Of a stretch of DNA of 64,000 bases, positions 29,850 to 40,642 are shown one piece after another. Each line of letters opens with the position of its first letter. The first letter of the stretch is position 1. Origin of the DNA: Sphingomonas sanguinis NBRC 13937 (lineage in GTDB: Bacteria > Pseudomonadota > Alphaproteobacteria > Sphingomonadales > Sphingomonadaceae); the NCBI RefSeq assembly GCF_001591005.1, contig NZ_BCTY01000006.1, forward strand, positions 1 through 64,000, written 5' to 3'. Below the pieces are notes generated by a model. That model was not told the origin of the DNA and did not search any database. It saw only the letters and a program-made list of their open reading frames with translations. Both the position numbers and the translations under genes were made by a program.

Positions 29850-30749
29850 ATGAAGACGATCATGAAAGCCGCCCTCACCTCGCTCGCCCTGATGCTGGCC
29901 CTGCCCGCCTGTGCGCAGAGCAAGCCCGCGCCGAACCCCAATGACGCCGATCCCGCGCTCTGGGTGGTCAAGGATGCCGACACCACCATCTATCTGTTCG
30001 GCACCATCCATGTGCTGAAGCCCGGCCTGTCCTGGTTCGACGAGGCGGTGAAGACCGCCTTCGACAAGTCGGACCAACTGATGCTGGAGATGGTGCAGCC
30101 CGATCCGGCGACGATGCAGCAGATCGTGATGAAGAACGGCTTCGTCACCACCGGCCCGACCCTGACCGAGCAGTTGCCCGCCGACAAGCGCGGGGCCTAT
30201 CTGAAGGCGGTGACCGATCTGGGGGCCGATCCGCGCAACTTCGACCGGATGAAGCCGTGGCTGGTGGGTGTCACCCTGTCGCTCGCGCCGATCCAGAAGC
30301 TGGGCTATGATCCCAAGAACGGGCCCGAAACCGTGCTGGCCGACGCCGCCAAGGCCCAGAACAAGCCCGTCGCCGGGCTGGAAACCGCCGAGCAGCAGAT
30401 CGGCTTCTTCAACGGCCTGTCGCAAAAGGCGCAGATCGAGTTCCTGACCTCGACCATCGACGACCTGCCCAAGGCGGGTGAGGAAATGGCCGAGATGGTC
30501 GACGAATGGGCCAAGGGCGACCCCGACGCGCTCGCCAAGACGATGAACGAAAGCCTGAAGGACTCGCCCGAGGTCGCCAAGACCCTGCTGACCGACCGCA
30601 ACGCCCGCTGGGCGACGTGGATCAAGCAACGCATGGCCAAGCCCGGCACCATCTTCATCGCGGTCGGCGCCGGCCATCTGGCGGGTAACGACAGCGTCCA
30701 GGCGCAGCTCGCCAAGCAGGGGATCAAGGCGCAGCGTATCGCCTATTGA
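29850..30749 (+). CDS. TraB/GumN-family protein
   Basis: A 299-residue exported protein with a signal ending ALPAC at C21, so possibly a lipoprotein. The TraB/GumN motifs are LFGTIHVLKPG (GTIH at 51-54) near the start and VGAGHLAGNDS near the end, with a conserved glutamate in LMLEMVQ. The related Tiki proteins are metalloproteases; for bacterial GumN homologues the activity is not settled. It starts 40 nt after the HTH operon and may be read through from it. Confidence 0.85.
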   Translation: MKTIMKAALTSLALMLALPACAQSKPAPNPNDADPALWVVKDADTTIYLFGTIHVLKPGLSWFDEAVKTAFDKSDQLMLEMVQPDPATMQQIVMKNGFVTTGPTLTEQLPADKRGAYLKAVTDLGADPRNFDRMKPWLVGVTLSLAPIQKLGYDPKNGPETVLADAAKAQNKPVAGLETAEQQIGFFNGLSQKAQIEFLTSTIDDLPKAGEEMAEMVDEWAKGDPDALAKTMNESLKDSPEVAKTLLTDRNARWATWIKQRMAKPGTIFIAVGAGHLAGNDSVQAQLAKQGIKAQRIAY

Positions 30750-30896
30750 TCGGTGACGGGGCGGGACCCACGCGGCCGCCCCGCCCCGACCTTGCTTTTC
30801 CGGCGCATCCCCGCTATGCGCCGCCGCTTCCGGTCATGGTCATCCCTGGAGGCGTGGTCGGGAAAACCATATCCATTTTGTTTCGGAGTAACTGGA

Positions 30897-31511
30897 ATGA
30901 GCGACACCCTTACGCTCGCCGCCGAGACGCGCGATCAGGTTGGCAAGGGAGCCTCCCGTTCGCTGCGTCGTGAAGGCCGCGTCCCCGCCGTGATCTATGG
31001 CCGCAACCAGGCCGCCGCGTCGATCCATCTCGAAGAGAAGGCCCTCGTCAAGGCGCTGATGACGGGTCATTTCTTCACCTCGGTCATCATGGTGGACGGC
31101 CAGCGCACGCTGGCAAAGGACGTCGCGTTCCATCCGGTCACCGACCGCCCGCTGCACGTCGACTTCCTGCGCATCGGCGAGCATGAGACCGTCACGGTCG
31201 CCGTGCCCGTCGTGTTCACCGACGAAGACCAGAGCGGCGTGAAGCAGGGCGGCGTCCTGAACGTCACCCGCCACGAGATCGAGCTGGTCGTCGACGCCGC
31301 CAACATCCCGACCGAAATCAGCGTCTCGCTGAAGGGTCTGGCGATCGGCGACTCGATCCACATCTCGGACGTGAAGCTGCCCAAGGGCGCCGAGCCCGCC
31401 ATCGACGACCGCGACTTCGCGATCGCCACCATCGTTGCCCCGACGGTCCTGACCGCCGAGGACGAGGCGGCCGACGCCGAGGCGCAGGCCGAAGGTTCGG
31501 AAGAGGCCTGA
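30897..31511 (+). CDS. rplY: 50S ribosomal protein L25/general stress protein Ctc
   Basis: Binds 5S rRNA. The 204-residue protein is the long Ctc form: an N-terminal L25 domain ([15 protein letters not shown]) and a C-terminal TL5-type beta domain ([20 protein letters not shown]), then an acidic Ala/Glu tail. The ATG at 30897 follows GGAG. pth, its common neighbour, does not follow here. A strong terminator lies about 40 bases past the stop. Confidence 0.94.
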   Translation: MSDTLTLAAETRDQVGKGASRSLRREGRVPAVIYGRNQAAASIHLEEKALVKALMTGHFFTSVIMVDGQRTLAKDVAFHPVTDRPLHVDFLRIGEHETVTVAVPVVFTDEDQSGVKQGGVLNVTRHEIELVVDAANIPTEISVSLKGLAIGDSIHISDVKLPKGAEPAIDDRDFAIATIVAPTVLTAEDEAADAEAQAEGSEEA

Positions 31512-31552
31512 TCCGGCCTCGCTTGTCCCTCCGGGTCAGCGAACAAAACGAA

Positions 31553-31585
31553 GGGCAGGTGGCGGCGACGCCCCTGCCCTTTTTC
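31553..31585 (+). terminator. Rho-independent terminator of rplY
   Basis: AGGGCAGG (31553-31560) pairs with CCTGCCCT (31574-31581), and a run of five T ends at 31585. Confidence 0.85.
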
Positions 31586-31633
31586 GTGGGCGGTCGAAAT
31601 CTTCGCGAGTCTGCTTGGGCGACGGCACCGAGC

Positions 31634-31667
31634 AAAAGGGCCGCCGAACCCGCAGGTCCGGCGGCCC
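31634..31667 (-). terminator. Rho-independent terminator of EF-hand gene
   Basis: On the minus strand, GGGCCGCCGGACC pairs with GGTTCGGCGGCCC (31638-31667, one G-U pair) around a 4-nt loop, followed by four T (31634-31637). It faces the rplY terminator. Confidence 0.85.
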
Positions 31668-31725
31668 GGCATCCCCGCTCAGGGATGGTACGGAACGGAG
31701 GGATGTTCCGATTTCGTCAGGCCGA

Positions 31726-32172
31726 TCAGCCCTGACCCTGGCTCAGAAAGCCGGTCAGCTCGGTCTTGGACACCGTCTTGTCCTTGTCGGTATCCGCCTG
31801 GGCAAAGGCACTACCGACCCATTTCTTGGTGGCGGGTGCCTCGGCCTTGGTCGACGGGTCGGTCTGCGACTTCAGCGCGACCATCCACTGCGCGAATTCG
31901 GCCTTGTTCAGCTTGCCGTCGCCGTCCTTGTCATAGGTCGGGAACTGCGTGTCGACGACCTGCGCGATCTGGCTGCCGGTCGCCTGGACCTGGCCTCCTG
32001 CCGGAGCCGCTTCAGTCGACGTTGCTGGTTGCGCAGTCTGTGCCGGGTCGGCCGTGGTTGCCGGGGCCGCTTGCGGCGCACTCGGTGTGGTCTGAGCTGG
32101 TGCCGGGGTCACCTGCGCAAGAACGGGGGCAGACACCATCATCGCGGCGCCAAGAAAAGCATATTTCATCAT
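31726..32172 (-). CDS. Exported EF-hand calcium-binding protein
   Basis: A 148-residue protein with a signal peptide ending APVLAQ at residue 20, a Pro/Ala/Thr/Gln-rich linker to about residue 65, and two EF hands: DKDGDGKLNKAEF at 81-93 (canonical) and DTDKDKTVSKTE at 127-138 (D at 1, 3 and 5, E at 12). GGGAGAG sits upstream of the ATG pair at 32172/32169. Probably periplasmic calcium binding; partner unknown. Confidence 0.85.
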   Translation of the reverse strand: MMKYAFLGAAMMVSAPVLAQVTPAPAQTTPSAPQAAPATTADPAQTAQPATSTEAAPAGGQVQATGSQIAQVVDTQFPTYDKDGDGKLNKAEFAQWMVALKSQTDPSTKAEAPATKKWVGSAFAQADTDKDKTVSKTELTGFLSQGQG

Positions 32173-32385
32173 CTCGTCTCTCCCTACTCTGGTTCGATCG
32201 ATGACTATGAAGACCGGGAACGCATCTTCGTCATTAGTGATACGGTCCCGTTCTGCATTTTGCCATATGGGGATTGCTCCTTCGGATTTGAAGGCTCGGC
32301 TCGTCCCTGCTAACGGCACGGCACACCGTGATTCCGAGAGGGAGTGCACGGTCGCCCGTGCCGATTCCACGACCAGAGGTGCCCC

Positions 32386-33699
32386 ATGATTCCGCGTTAC
32401 TCCCGTGCCCCCATGACCCGAATCTGGGACCCGCAGACCCGTTTCCGCATCTGGTTCGAAATCGAGGCGCACGCCACCGACGCCCTGGCCGAGCTGGGCG
32501 TGGTGCCCAAGGAAGCGGCGGCACGCATCTGGGAAGCCGACAAGGCGGCGGGCGATTTCGACATCGACCGCATCGATTCGATCGAGGCCGAGACGAAGCA
32601 CGACGTCATCGCCTTCCTGACCCATGTCGCCGAGCGCACCGGGCCGGAAGCGCGCTTCCTGCACCAGGGCATGACCTCGTCCGACGTGCTCGACACCTGC
32701 CTGGCGGTGCAGCTCGCCCGCGCCTCGGACATCCTGATCGAGGATCTCGACGCGCTGCTCGCCGTCATCAAGCGCCGCGCCTATGAGCATAAGCTGACTC
32801 CGACCATCGGGCGCAGCCATGGCATCCATGCCGAGCCGGTGACCTTCGGCCTGAAGCTGGCGCAGGCCTATGCCGAGTTCGACCGCAACCGCGCCCGCCT
32901 GGTCGCGGCGCGCGCCGACATCGCCACCTGCGCGATCTCGGGGGCGGTCGGCACTTTCGCCAATATCGACCCCAGCGTCGAGCGCCACGTCGCCGAGAAG
33001 ATGGGGCTGACCGTCGAGCCCGTCTCGACCCAAGTCATCCCGCGCGATCGCCATGCGATGTTCTTCGCCACGCTGGGCGTCATCGCCAGCTCGATCGAGC
33101 GCCTCGCGACCGAAGTCCGCCACCTCCAGCGCACCGAGGTTCTGGAAGCCGAGGAATATTTCTCACCCGGCCAGAAGGGCTCGTCGGCGATGCCGCACAA
33201 GCGCAACCCGGTGCTCACCGAGAACCTGACCGGTCTCGCCCGCATGGTGCGCGGTTACGTGACCCCGGCGCTGGAGAATGTCGCGCTATGGCATGAGCGC
33301 GACATCAGCCACTCCTCGGTCGAGCGTTATATCGGTCCCGACGCGACCATCACCCTGGACTTCGCGCTAGCTCGTCTGACCGGCGTGATCGACAAGCTGG
33401 TCGTCTATCCGGCGCGGATGGAGAAGAACCTCAACAAGATGGGCGGCCTGGTCCATTCGCAGCGCGTGCTGCTAGCGCTGACCCAGGCGGGCGTGAGCCG
33501 CGAGGACAGTTATCGCCTGGTCCAGCGCAACGCGATGAAGGTCTGGGAGTCGGACGGCGAGCTGTCGCTGATGGAGTTGCTCAAGGCCGATGCCGACGTG
33601 ACGGCAGCGTTGTCGGTCGAGGAGATCGAGGCGCGGTTCGACCTCGATTATCACTACAAGAATATCGACACGATCTTCGCGCGGGTGTTCGGCGAGTAA
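32386..33699 (+). CDS. purB: Adenylosuccinate lyase
   Basis: Catalyses two fumarate-releasing steps of purine synthesis (SAICAR to AICAR, adenylosuccinate to AMP). The 437-residue protein begins MIPRYSRAPMTRIWD and has the fumarase/aspartase-superfamily signature SSAMPHKRNPVLTEN at 266-280 with the catalytic-loop serine, plus TSSDVLDT at 97-104. The ATG at 32386 is the first with conserved sequence after it. It stands alone, diverging from the EF-hand gene. Confidence 0.96.
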   Translation: MIPRYSRAPMTRIWDPQTRFRIWFEIEAHATDALAELGVVPKEAAARIWEADKAAGDFDIDRIDSIEAETKHDVIAFLTHVAERTGPEARFLHQGMTSSDVLDTCLAVQLARASDILIEDLDALLAVIKRRAYEHKLTPTIGRSHGIHAEPVTFGLKLAQAYAEFDRNRARLVAARADIATCAISGAVGTFANIDPSVERHVAEKMGLTVEPVSTQVIPRDRHAMFFATLGVIASSIERLATEVRHLQRTEVLEAEEYFSPGQKGSSAMPHKRNPVLTENLTGLARMVRGYVTPALENVALWHERDISHSSVERYIGPDATITLDFALARLTGVIDKLVVYPARMEKNLNKMGGLVHSQRVLLALTQAGVSREDSYRLVQRNAMKVWESDGELSLMELLKADADVTAALSVEEIEARFDLDYHYKNIDTIFARVFGE

Positions 33700-33756
33700 C
33701 TGTCGAAGGAGTCCCATTGGCGCGGTAATGTGCCGATAGGGACTCCCCTCCCCCGC

Positions 33757-33833
33757 CCCCTCCCGCCTGCGGGAGGGGAGCTATTTGCGGAAACGACTGC
33801 CCATGCCCTCTCCCCTCCCGCAGGCGGGAGGGG
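33757..33833. repeat. Inverted pair of GC-rich palindromes
   Basis: A CT-centred copy at 33757-33778 and an AG-centred copy at 33812-33833, opposite orientation, tails outwards, the tightest pair in the window (33 bases between copies). They lie between the convergent purB and thioredoxin-like genes. Confidence 0.88.
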
Positions 33834-33881
33834 CTGGGGGAGGGAAAGCCCGCTGTTATTTGAGCGATCGGTCGATGAGTC

Positions 33882-34394
33882 TCACCCCACCCAGCCCGCC
33901 AACCAGTCCGCCACCGCCTGCGGCGTCATCGAGCGCGCATCGGCCAGCGCCGTCTCGCGGCCCGCATTGATCAGCTTGTTGGTCTTCGGATCGACGATCA
34001 GCACAGCCGGTACGCCCGCCAGACGCCCCTTGATCCCATAAGCCGCCGGGATATCCATATTCTGGTCGAAGCGGCCGACATCGACCGTCACCACCTCGAA
34101 ATGCTTCGCGACGAAGGGACGCATCTGCGGCGTCTCCATCACGCCTGCCAGCAAGCGGCAATCGAGGCACCAATTGCCGCCCAGGTCGATCAGTACCCGC
34201 TTGTGCGCCTTCACCGCCCGCGCCCGCGCCGCCGCGATCGTGGCCTTCGCATCGCCTGCATGATAGGGCAGCGGCAAAGGCTTGGCCAAAGCCTCGAAAC
34301 TGGCGACGCCGACACGCGGCGCCGATACCGGCGCGGCGGCGGGGAGCGCGACGGACGCGGCGATCAGGGACAGGGCGAACAGCCGGGATTTCAT
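33882..34394 (-). CDS. Periplasmic thioredoxin-like protein
   Basis: A 170-residue protein with a signal peptide (FALSLIAASVALPAAAPVSA) and a thioredoxin fold carrying C76-LD-C79 in GGNWCLDCRLL; the cis-proline region is LAGVPAVLIVD. The CLDC centre and NWC context resemble DsbD-gamma-like or thioredoxin_7 proteins, so a periplasmic disulfide reductase role is plausible. It stands alone on this strand, diverging from the gene at 34551. Confidence 0.82.
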   Translation of the reverse strand: MKSRLFALSLIAASVALPAAAPVSAPRVGVASFEALAKPLPLPYHAGDAKATIAAARARAVKAHKRVLIDLGGNWCLDCRLLAGVMETPQMRPFVAKHFEVVTVDVGRFDQNMDIPAAYGIKGRLAGVPAVLIVDPKTNKLINAGRETALADARSMTPQAVADWLAGWVG

Positions 34395-34505
34395 GCGAAA
34401 GGCTTCCTTCTATCGGATAGCCGACAATGGACCCCGAAAGCCGCCTTTTGACAAGCCAGCGTTGCTGCGCGCGGATCAAGTTCACCTACGCCTTGCCAAC
34501 ATTGT

Positions 34506-34517
34506 TTACAGGTGTAA
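34506..34517. promoter_or_regulatory. TTACA-GG-TGTAA operator-like dyad
   Basis: TTACA (34506-34510) and TGTAA (34513-34517) form a perfect dyad with a 2-nt centre, 34 bases before the start of the 34551 gene. TACA/TGTA half-sites are typical of BlaI/MecI-family repressor operators. No BlaI gene is in the window, so the regulator is a guess. Confidence 0.45.
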
Positions 34518-34550
34518 TCAATAACGCAGAACCAACGAAAGGGATCGGCG

Positions 34551-35132
34551 ATGCAAAAGCGTGGTGTGGCGATACTGGCTTGGATGGCACTCCTCCCCGC
34601 ATCGATCCAGGCGCAAGCGCCTCAACCGAAAGACAATCCGCAGCTGACCGCGATGTTCGATGCCGATCAGGCGATCCGCGCGTTGATCGACCCCGCCAAG
34701 CCGATCGACATGGCGCAGGTCCGTCGCATGATCGCCGAGGACGCCACACGCCGGGCGACTGCCCGGACGCTGCTGGCCGAGGGAAAGCTCTCCACCGCAG
34801 AGGATTATTATCACGCCGCCTTCCTCTTCCAGCACAGCTCGGACGCGGCGGACTATCTGCTCGCCCACTCGCTTGCGATGGCGGCGGTGGCACGGGGCAA
34901 GGCCGAGGCGAACTGGATCGCGGCCGCGACGCTCGACCGCTATCTGATGAAGATCGGCCAGCCGCAAATCTACGGCACCCAATATACCCGGTCAAAGGAG
35001 AGCGGGGTGACCATGGCCCCCTATGACCGCGCGCTAATCCCCGACAGCCTGCGCACCGCGCTGGGCGTGCCCGTGCAGGCGGAGCAGCTCAAGAAGTTGG
35101 AGGGCATGAAGGCGCCGCTTTCCAAACCCTGA
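34551..35132 (+). CDS. Secreted protein, DUF6624-like
   Basis: A 193-residue protein with a signal peptide ending SIQAQA. The mature domain is alpha-helical, with AEDYYHAAFLFQHSSDAADYLLAHSLAMAA and NWIAAATLDRYL, then GQPQIYGTQYT, a pattern I associate with DUF6624-type proteins; the match is from memory only. No catalytic motif is recognised. An operator-like dyad lies just upstream. It converges on the next gene with about 60 bases between stops. Confidence 0.7.
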   Translation: MQKRGVAILAWMALLPASIQAQAPQPKDNPQLTAMFDADQAIRALIDPAKPIDMAQVRRMIAEDATRRATARTLLAEGKLSTAEDYYHAAFLFQHSSDAADYLLAHSLAMAAVARGKAEANWIAAATLDRYLMKIGQPQIYGTQYTRSKESGVTMAPYDRALIPDSLRTALGVPVQAEQLKKLEGMKAPLSKP

Positions 35133-35190
35133 CCGGCGGATACCGGCGCGTAAGGCCCGAATGCCCTGAAATTCCCGCAGACTGGAGAAA

Positions 35191-36012
35191 CTAGACCCCT
35201 TCCTTGGGAATCAGGCTCGACACGTTCCGCGCGGCGAGCACCCAGCGATAAAAGGCGTCGACCACATAAAGCCGCATCGTCGTGGGTTCGACACTCAGTT
35301 TCTTTACGCCCTCCAGGCACTCGGGCGAATTGACGAGCATCGCCTGCTCCAATCCCCGGACCAGATCGCTGCCCTGCGGTGCATGGAATAGCCGGGTGGC
35401 CAGAACCGGCTGCGTCTGCACCAGACAAGCCGCGACGATATAGCCCGACATCTCAGGGTTCTGGCGATAACGATTATGCCGGGTCTCGACCGTACGAAAG
35501 CGAGCGCGCACTGCCGGATCGAAGGTCTGTGCCGGGGTCAGCGCGGCATCGGGCGCAAAGCTACGCAGTGTCCGCTCGAGCAGGATGCCGCGATCGATAA
35601 AACTTTGTCCGGCTTCGCCAGGGTCCCAGGGGGTGAAGGTTCCACGCGGCGGATAGCAACCCCAGTTCGTCGAGATGAGCCAACCTTGCGCATATTGGGT
35701 GCTGGCCAGTGCAGGCAGCCCTTCCACCGCCTTGCGGAGCCCATCACGATCGGCCTTGGTCATCGCACAGGCGAGGAACTGGTCAGCGCGCTCATAGGTG
35801 ATGTTGATCGCGCTATTGTCGACGGGGGCCCAGCGGACATTGACCGGCAATTCATCACGTGGAAGGCTGAGCGCGCGGACGATGATTTCGTCGGAGGAAC
35901 CGCCATCGGGTAAGAGGACCTTGTTCGTCTTATCCGATTTCGCGTCTCGAGCCGATACCGGACCGGCCAACATCGCGCTCATGGCGACCAAGCAACCGAA
36001 CAGCTGACGCAT
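35191..36012 (-). CDS. Secreted protein, unknown
   Basis: A 273-residue protein with a signal peptide (LFGCLVAMSAMLAGPVSA). Near the start of the mature part is SSDEIIVRALSLPRDELPVN, then a domain with scattered conserved-looking cysteines (FLACAM, NWGCYPP, AACLVQ, SPECLEG) that may form disulfides. GGGAGA lies about 11 nt before the ATG at 36012. No function recognised. Confidence 0.68.
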   Translation of the reverse strand: MRQLFGCLVAMSAMLAGPVSARDAKSDKTNKVLLPDGGSSDEIIVRALSLPRDELPVNVRWAPVDNSAINITYERADQFLACAMTKADRDGLRKAVEGLPALASTQYAQGWLISTNWGCYPPRGTFTPWDPGEAGQSFIDRGILLERTLRSFAPDAALTPAQTFDPAVRARFRTVETRHNRYRQNPEMSGYIVAACLVQTQPVLATRLFHAPQGSDLVRGLEQAMLVNSPECLEGVKKLSVEPTTMRLYVVDAFYRWVLAARNVSSLIPKEGV

Positions 36013-36142
36013 CGCAGAACTTTCTCCCAAAAGTCGCAATGCGGATCATGACGCTTGCGCCACGTTGGAGTCAATAAGGTCGGGATACAGCTGAACCCGC
36101 CCCCATATGAGCCAATATTATGGAAGCAGATGAAAAACTTGA

Positions 36143-37270
36143 CTATTCGCCCGCAAACACACTCTTCAACTTGGCGAAAAAGCCCTGGCTTTCGGGGCAT
36201 TCGTCGCCCGTCTCGGTTTCGCGGAAGAGTTCGAGCAGTTCGCGCTGGCGGGTCGACAGGCGAGTCGGGGTCTCAACTTCGATCTGGATGACCAAGTCGC
36301 CGGTGCCGCGCCCCTGCAGGACGGGCATGCCCGCGCCGCGCTGGCGGAGTTGCTTGCCCGACTGGATACCCGCCGGAATCTTGATCTCATGGCTACGGCC
36401 GTCGAGGCCGGGGATGGACAGCGAACCGCCCAGCGCCGCCGTGGTGAAGCTGATCGGCGCGCGCGCAAACAGGGTCGTACCTTCACGCTCGAACAGGGCG
36501 TGCCGCTTCACGTGGAGGAAGATGTAGAGGTCGCCCGCAGGAGCACCGCGCGCGCCCGCCTCGCCCTCGCCGGACAGGCGGATGCGGGTGCCCTCGTCGA
36601 CGCCCGCCGGTATGTTGACGGCCAGCGTCTTGGTCTTCTCGACGCGGCCCTCGCCGCGACAATCGGGGCACGGATCGGCGATGATCTGGCCCGCCCCCTG
36701 GCAGACCGGGCAGGTTCGTTCGACCACGAAAAAGCCCTGCTGCGCGCGGACCTTGCCATGGCCACCGCAATGCTGACACGTCTTGGCGCTGGTCCCGGGC
36801 TTGGCCCCCGTGCCGTCGCAGGTGTCGCATGCCGCCGACACATCGACGGTGATCTCGGTCTGCTTGCCGTGGAACGCCTCTTCGAGTGTGATTTCCATGT
36901 CGTAGCGCAGGTCCGCGCCGCGCCGGGCCTGTTGCCGGCCGCCGCCACGCCCGCCACCCATGAACTCGCCGAAGACGCTTTCGAAAATGTCGGAAAATGC
37001 GCCGAAATCTTGAGCGCCGCCGCCACCGCCGCCCATGCCCTGCTGGAACGCGGCATGGCCATAACGGTCATAGGCCGCCCGCTTCTGGGGGTCCTTCAGG
37101 CAGTCATAGGCTTCGCTGATCGCCTTGAACTTGGCCTCGGAGTCCTTGCAGCCCGCATTGCGGTCCGGATGGTACTGCATGGCCAGCTTGCGGTAGCGCG
37201 ACTTGATCGTCGCATCATCCGCGGTGCGCTCGCATTCGAGCAGTTCATAATAATCGATCGTGGTGCTCAT
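36143..37270 (-). CDS. dnaJ: Chaperone DnaJ
   Basis: Co-chaperone that stimulates DnaK ATP hydrolysis. In 375 residues: the J domain with HPD in YHPDRNAGC, a Gly/Phe-rich region ([13 protein letters not shown]), four CxxCxGxG zinc repeats starting CDTCDGTG, and the C-terminal substrate domains. It is 168 bases downstream of dnaK with hairpins between, so its level may be set lower than that of DnaK by partial termination. Confidence 0.97.
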   Translation of the reverse strand: MSTTIDYYELLECERTADDATIKSRYRKLAMQYHPDRNAGCKDSEAKFKAISEAYDCLKDPQKRAAYDRYGHAAFQQGMGGGGGGAQDFGAFSDIFESVFGEFMGGGRGGGRQQARRGADLRYDMEITLEEAFHGKQTEITVDVSAACDTCDGTGAKPGTSAKTCQHCGGHGKVRAQQGFFVVERTCPVCQGAGQIIADPCPDCRGEGRVEKTKTLAVNIPAGVDEGTRIRLSGEGEAGARGAPAGDLYIFLHVKRHALFEREGTTLFARAPISFTTAALGGSLSIPGLDGRSHEIKIPAGIQSGKQLRQRGAGMPVLQGRGTGDLVIQIEVETPTRLSTRQRELLELFRETETGDECPESQGFFAKLKSVFAGE

Positions 37271-37354
37271 GCCCGGTCTCGCCCCGTCCGCCCGTGCGCG
37301 CTTCGGCTCCGGCCCGACCGGCGGGAGCGACGCCGCGAAGCGCTTCAGTCATGG

Positions 37355-37429
37355 GCCCCGGCTTCACTCAACCGGGGCGGTAATCAATCGCAATGGCCAT
37401 GGCCCGGCCCACCCGAAGGCAGGCCGGGC
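37355..37429 (-). other. Two hairpins between dnaK and dnaJ
   Basis: On the minus strand the first has stem GCCCGGCCTGCC/GGTGGGCCGGGC (37402-37429, 12 positions with two G-U pairs) and a TTCG loop. The second has GCCCCGG/CCGGGGC (37355-37378). Neither is followed by a T tract. They probably stabilise or attenuate the dnaK-dnaJ transcript. Confidence 0.65.
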
Positions 37430-37438
37430 GCATGCGCC

Positions 37439-39337
<1,899 letters not shown>

Positions 39338-39432
39338 AAGTCTCTAAATGCCCCTCAAGAACATAGTCTGGAAGTTCGATGCCGGGGCCGTCCGGTCCCG
39401 AAAGCGGCAACCGAAAACCCCGTTCACGAAGC

Positions 39433-39463
39433 CGGATATAGGTGGGCGATTTGTTGCCGCAAG
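39433..39463 (-). promoter_or_regulatory. RpoH (sigma-32) promoter of dnaK
   Basis: On the minus strand CTTG (39463-39460), exactly 17 bases, then CCTATATCCG (39442-39433). This matches the alphaproteobacterial heat-shock consensus CTTG-N17/18-CYTATNTNNG at every defined base. Transcription should start near 39427, about 90 nt before the dnaK ATG. Confidence 0.82.
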
Positions 39464-39516
39464 ATTGGATGGAACCTAGGGTCGTGTCAGGATTTGCCGA
39501 AACGAGAGGGTTTGCC

Positions 39517-39957
39517 ATGCGTCGTGCGTTTTTTTGGGGGCTTTGCGCCGTGTCGAGCGCGGCGCTGCTCACGGCATGCAGCGGCAAGCCGACGTTGGAA
39601 AGCACGGAAGGCTGGGTCCGCCTGCCCGCCGTACCGGGACGCCCGGCGGCCGCCTATTTCACCATTCATGGCGGCCCCCAGCCCCTGAAGCTGATCGACG
39701 TCAGCAGCGACGTCGCGATCGGCAGCGAGATGCATGAGGGCGGCATGGCGATGAAGAAGGTCGCCGCCGTCGATATTCCGGCGGGCGGCACCGTCACCTT
39801 CCAGCCGGGCGGTCGGCATGTGATGCTGTACAACATGAATCCGGGCGTGAAGCCGGGGCGCATCCTGTCGCTGCTCCTGACCTTTTCCGACGGCACCCGG
39901 CTGCGCCAGGGGGCGCGGGTGATCGCGGCGGGCGATCCCGCGCCGACCGGCTCGTGA
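39517..39957 (+). CDS. PCu(A)C copper chaperone lipoprotein
   Basis: Periplasmic copper(I) carrier that helps load cytochrome oxidase. The 146-residue protein has a lipobox LLTAC with C21, and copper ligands of the family: M72/H73 with M77 (EMHEGGMAM) and H101/M103 (GRHVMLYNMN). GAGAGGG precedes the ATG at 39517. Its GTGA end overlaps the next gene. No SCO1 or cytochrome oxidase gene is nearby. Confidence 0.87.
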   Translation: MRRAFFWGLCAVSSAALLTACSGKPTLESTEGWVRLPAVPGRPAAAYFTIHGGPQPLKLIDVSSDVAIGSEMHEGGMAMKKVAAVDIPAGGTVTFQPGGRHVMLYNMNPGVKPGRILSLLLTFSDGTRLRQGARVIAAGDPAPTGS

Positions 39958-40412
39958 CGAAGCGCGCCCTCACCCCGGCCGAGGAAGCGCTGGCCCGCAG
40001 CGTCTTCGGCGATGCGATCGATTATGCCAAGGTGCGGCTGTCGCCGACCAAATGGGCCTTCTTCCAGCCGCGCGACACGGTGATGGCCCCCACCGGCTGC
40101 ATCCATTTCCATCCCAAAGGCGGGCTGTGGCGCGGGGATTTCGGCACCTGCCCCTTACACGAACAGGGGCTGTTCGTGCATGAGATGGTCCATATCTGGC
40201 AGCATCAACGGGGCATCTTCCTGCCGCTGAAGCGGCATCCTTTCTGCCGCTACACCTATGCGCTGAAGCCCGGACAAGCCTTTGCCCGCTATGGCCTGGA
40301 GCAGCAGGCGGAGATCGTTCGCCATGCCTTTCTGCTGAAACGCGGGGCGGTGGTGGCGGGGGCTCCGGCGGTGGCGCAATATGAGACGTTGGTGCCGTTT
40401 CGGGGGACTTAG
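39954..40412 (+). CDS. HExxH-containing 'vgr-related' protein
   Basis: A 152-residue protein with HEMVHIWQHQ in the middle, an HExxH-type zinc-site motif, and an aromatic-rich surround (CIHFHPKGGLWRGDF before it, RHPFCRYTYAL after). There is no signal peptide. Homologues in sphingomonads are usually labelled 'vgr related protein', which says nothing about function. The GTG at 39954 overlaps the PCu(A)C stop, so the two are coupled. It could be a metalloprotease or a metal-binding protein. Confidence 0.7.
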   Translation: MTKRALTPAEEALARSVFGDAIDYAKVRLSPTKWAFFQPRDTVMAPTGCIHFHPKGGLWRGDFGTCPLHEQGLFVHEMVHIWQHQRGIFLPLKRHPFCRYTYALKPGQAFARYGLEQQAEIVRHAFLLKRGAVVAGAPAVAQYETLVPFRGT

Positions 40413-40449
40413 CGGGTGTTGGTCCTTTAGGGTGACTGCCCTCCCCCCT

Positions 40450-40556
40450 TCCCTCCCGCCTGCGGGAGGGGCGTGCCTGTGGGCACCGCAAGCGCTTCAT
40501 CCCCAGAGTGGGGAAACCTTAGCCGCACAGCGCTCCCCTCCCGCAGGCGGGAGGGG
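40450..40556. repeat. Inverted pair of GC-rich palindromes
   Basis: A CT-centred copy at 40450-40471 (first base T) and an AG-centred copy at 40535-40556, opposite orientation, tails outwards, between convergent plus-strand 39954 and minus-strand grpE. Confidence 0.85.
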
Positions 40557-40642
40557 ATGGGGGAGGGAAAGCCCCAGGCCCCGAACGCAAAAAGGGCGGA
40601 CCAACCGGCCCGCCCCTTCGTCAAACGTCAAAAAAAGCCCGA

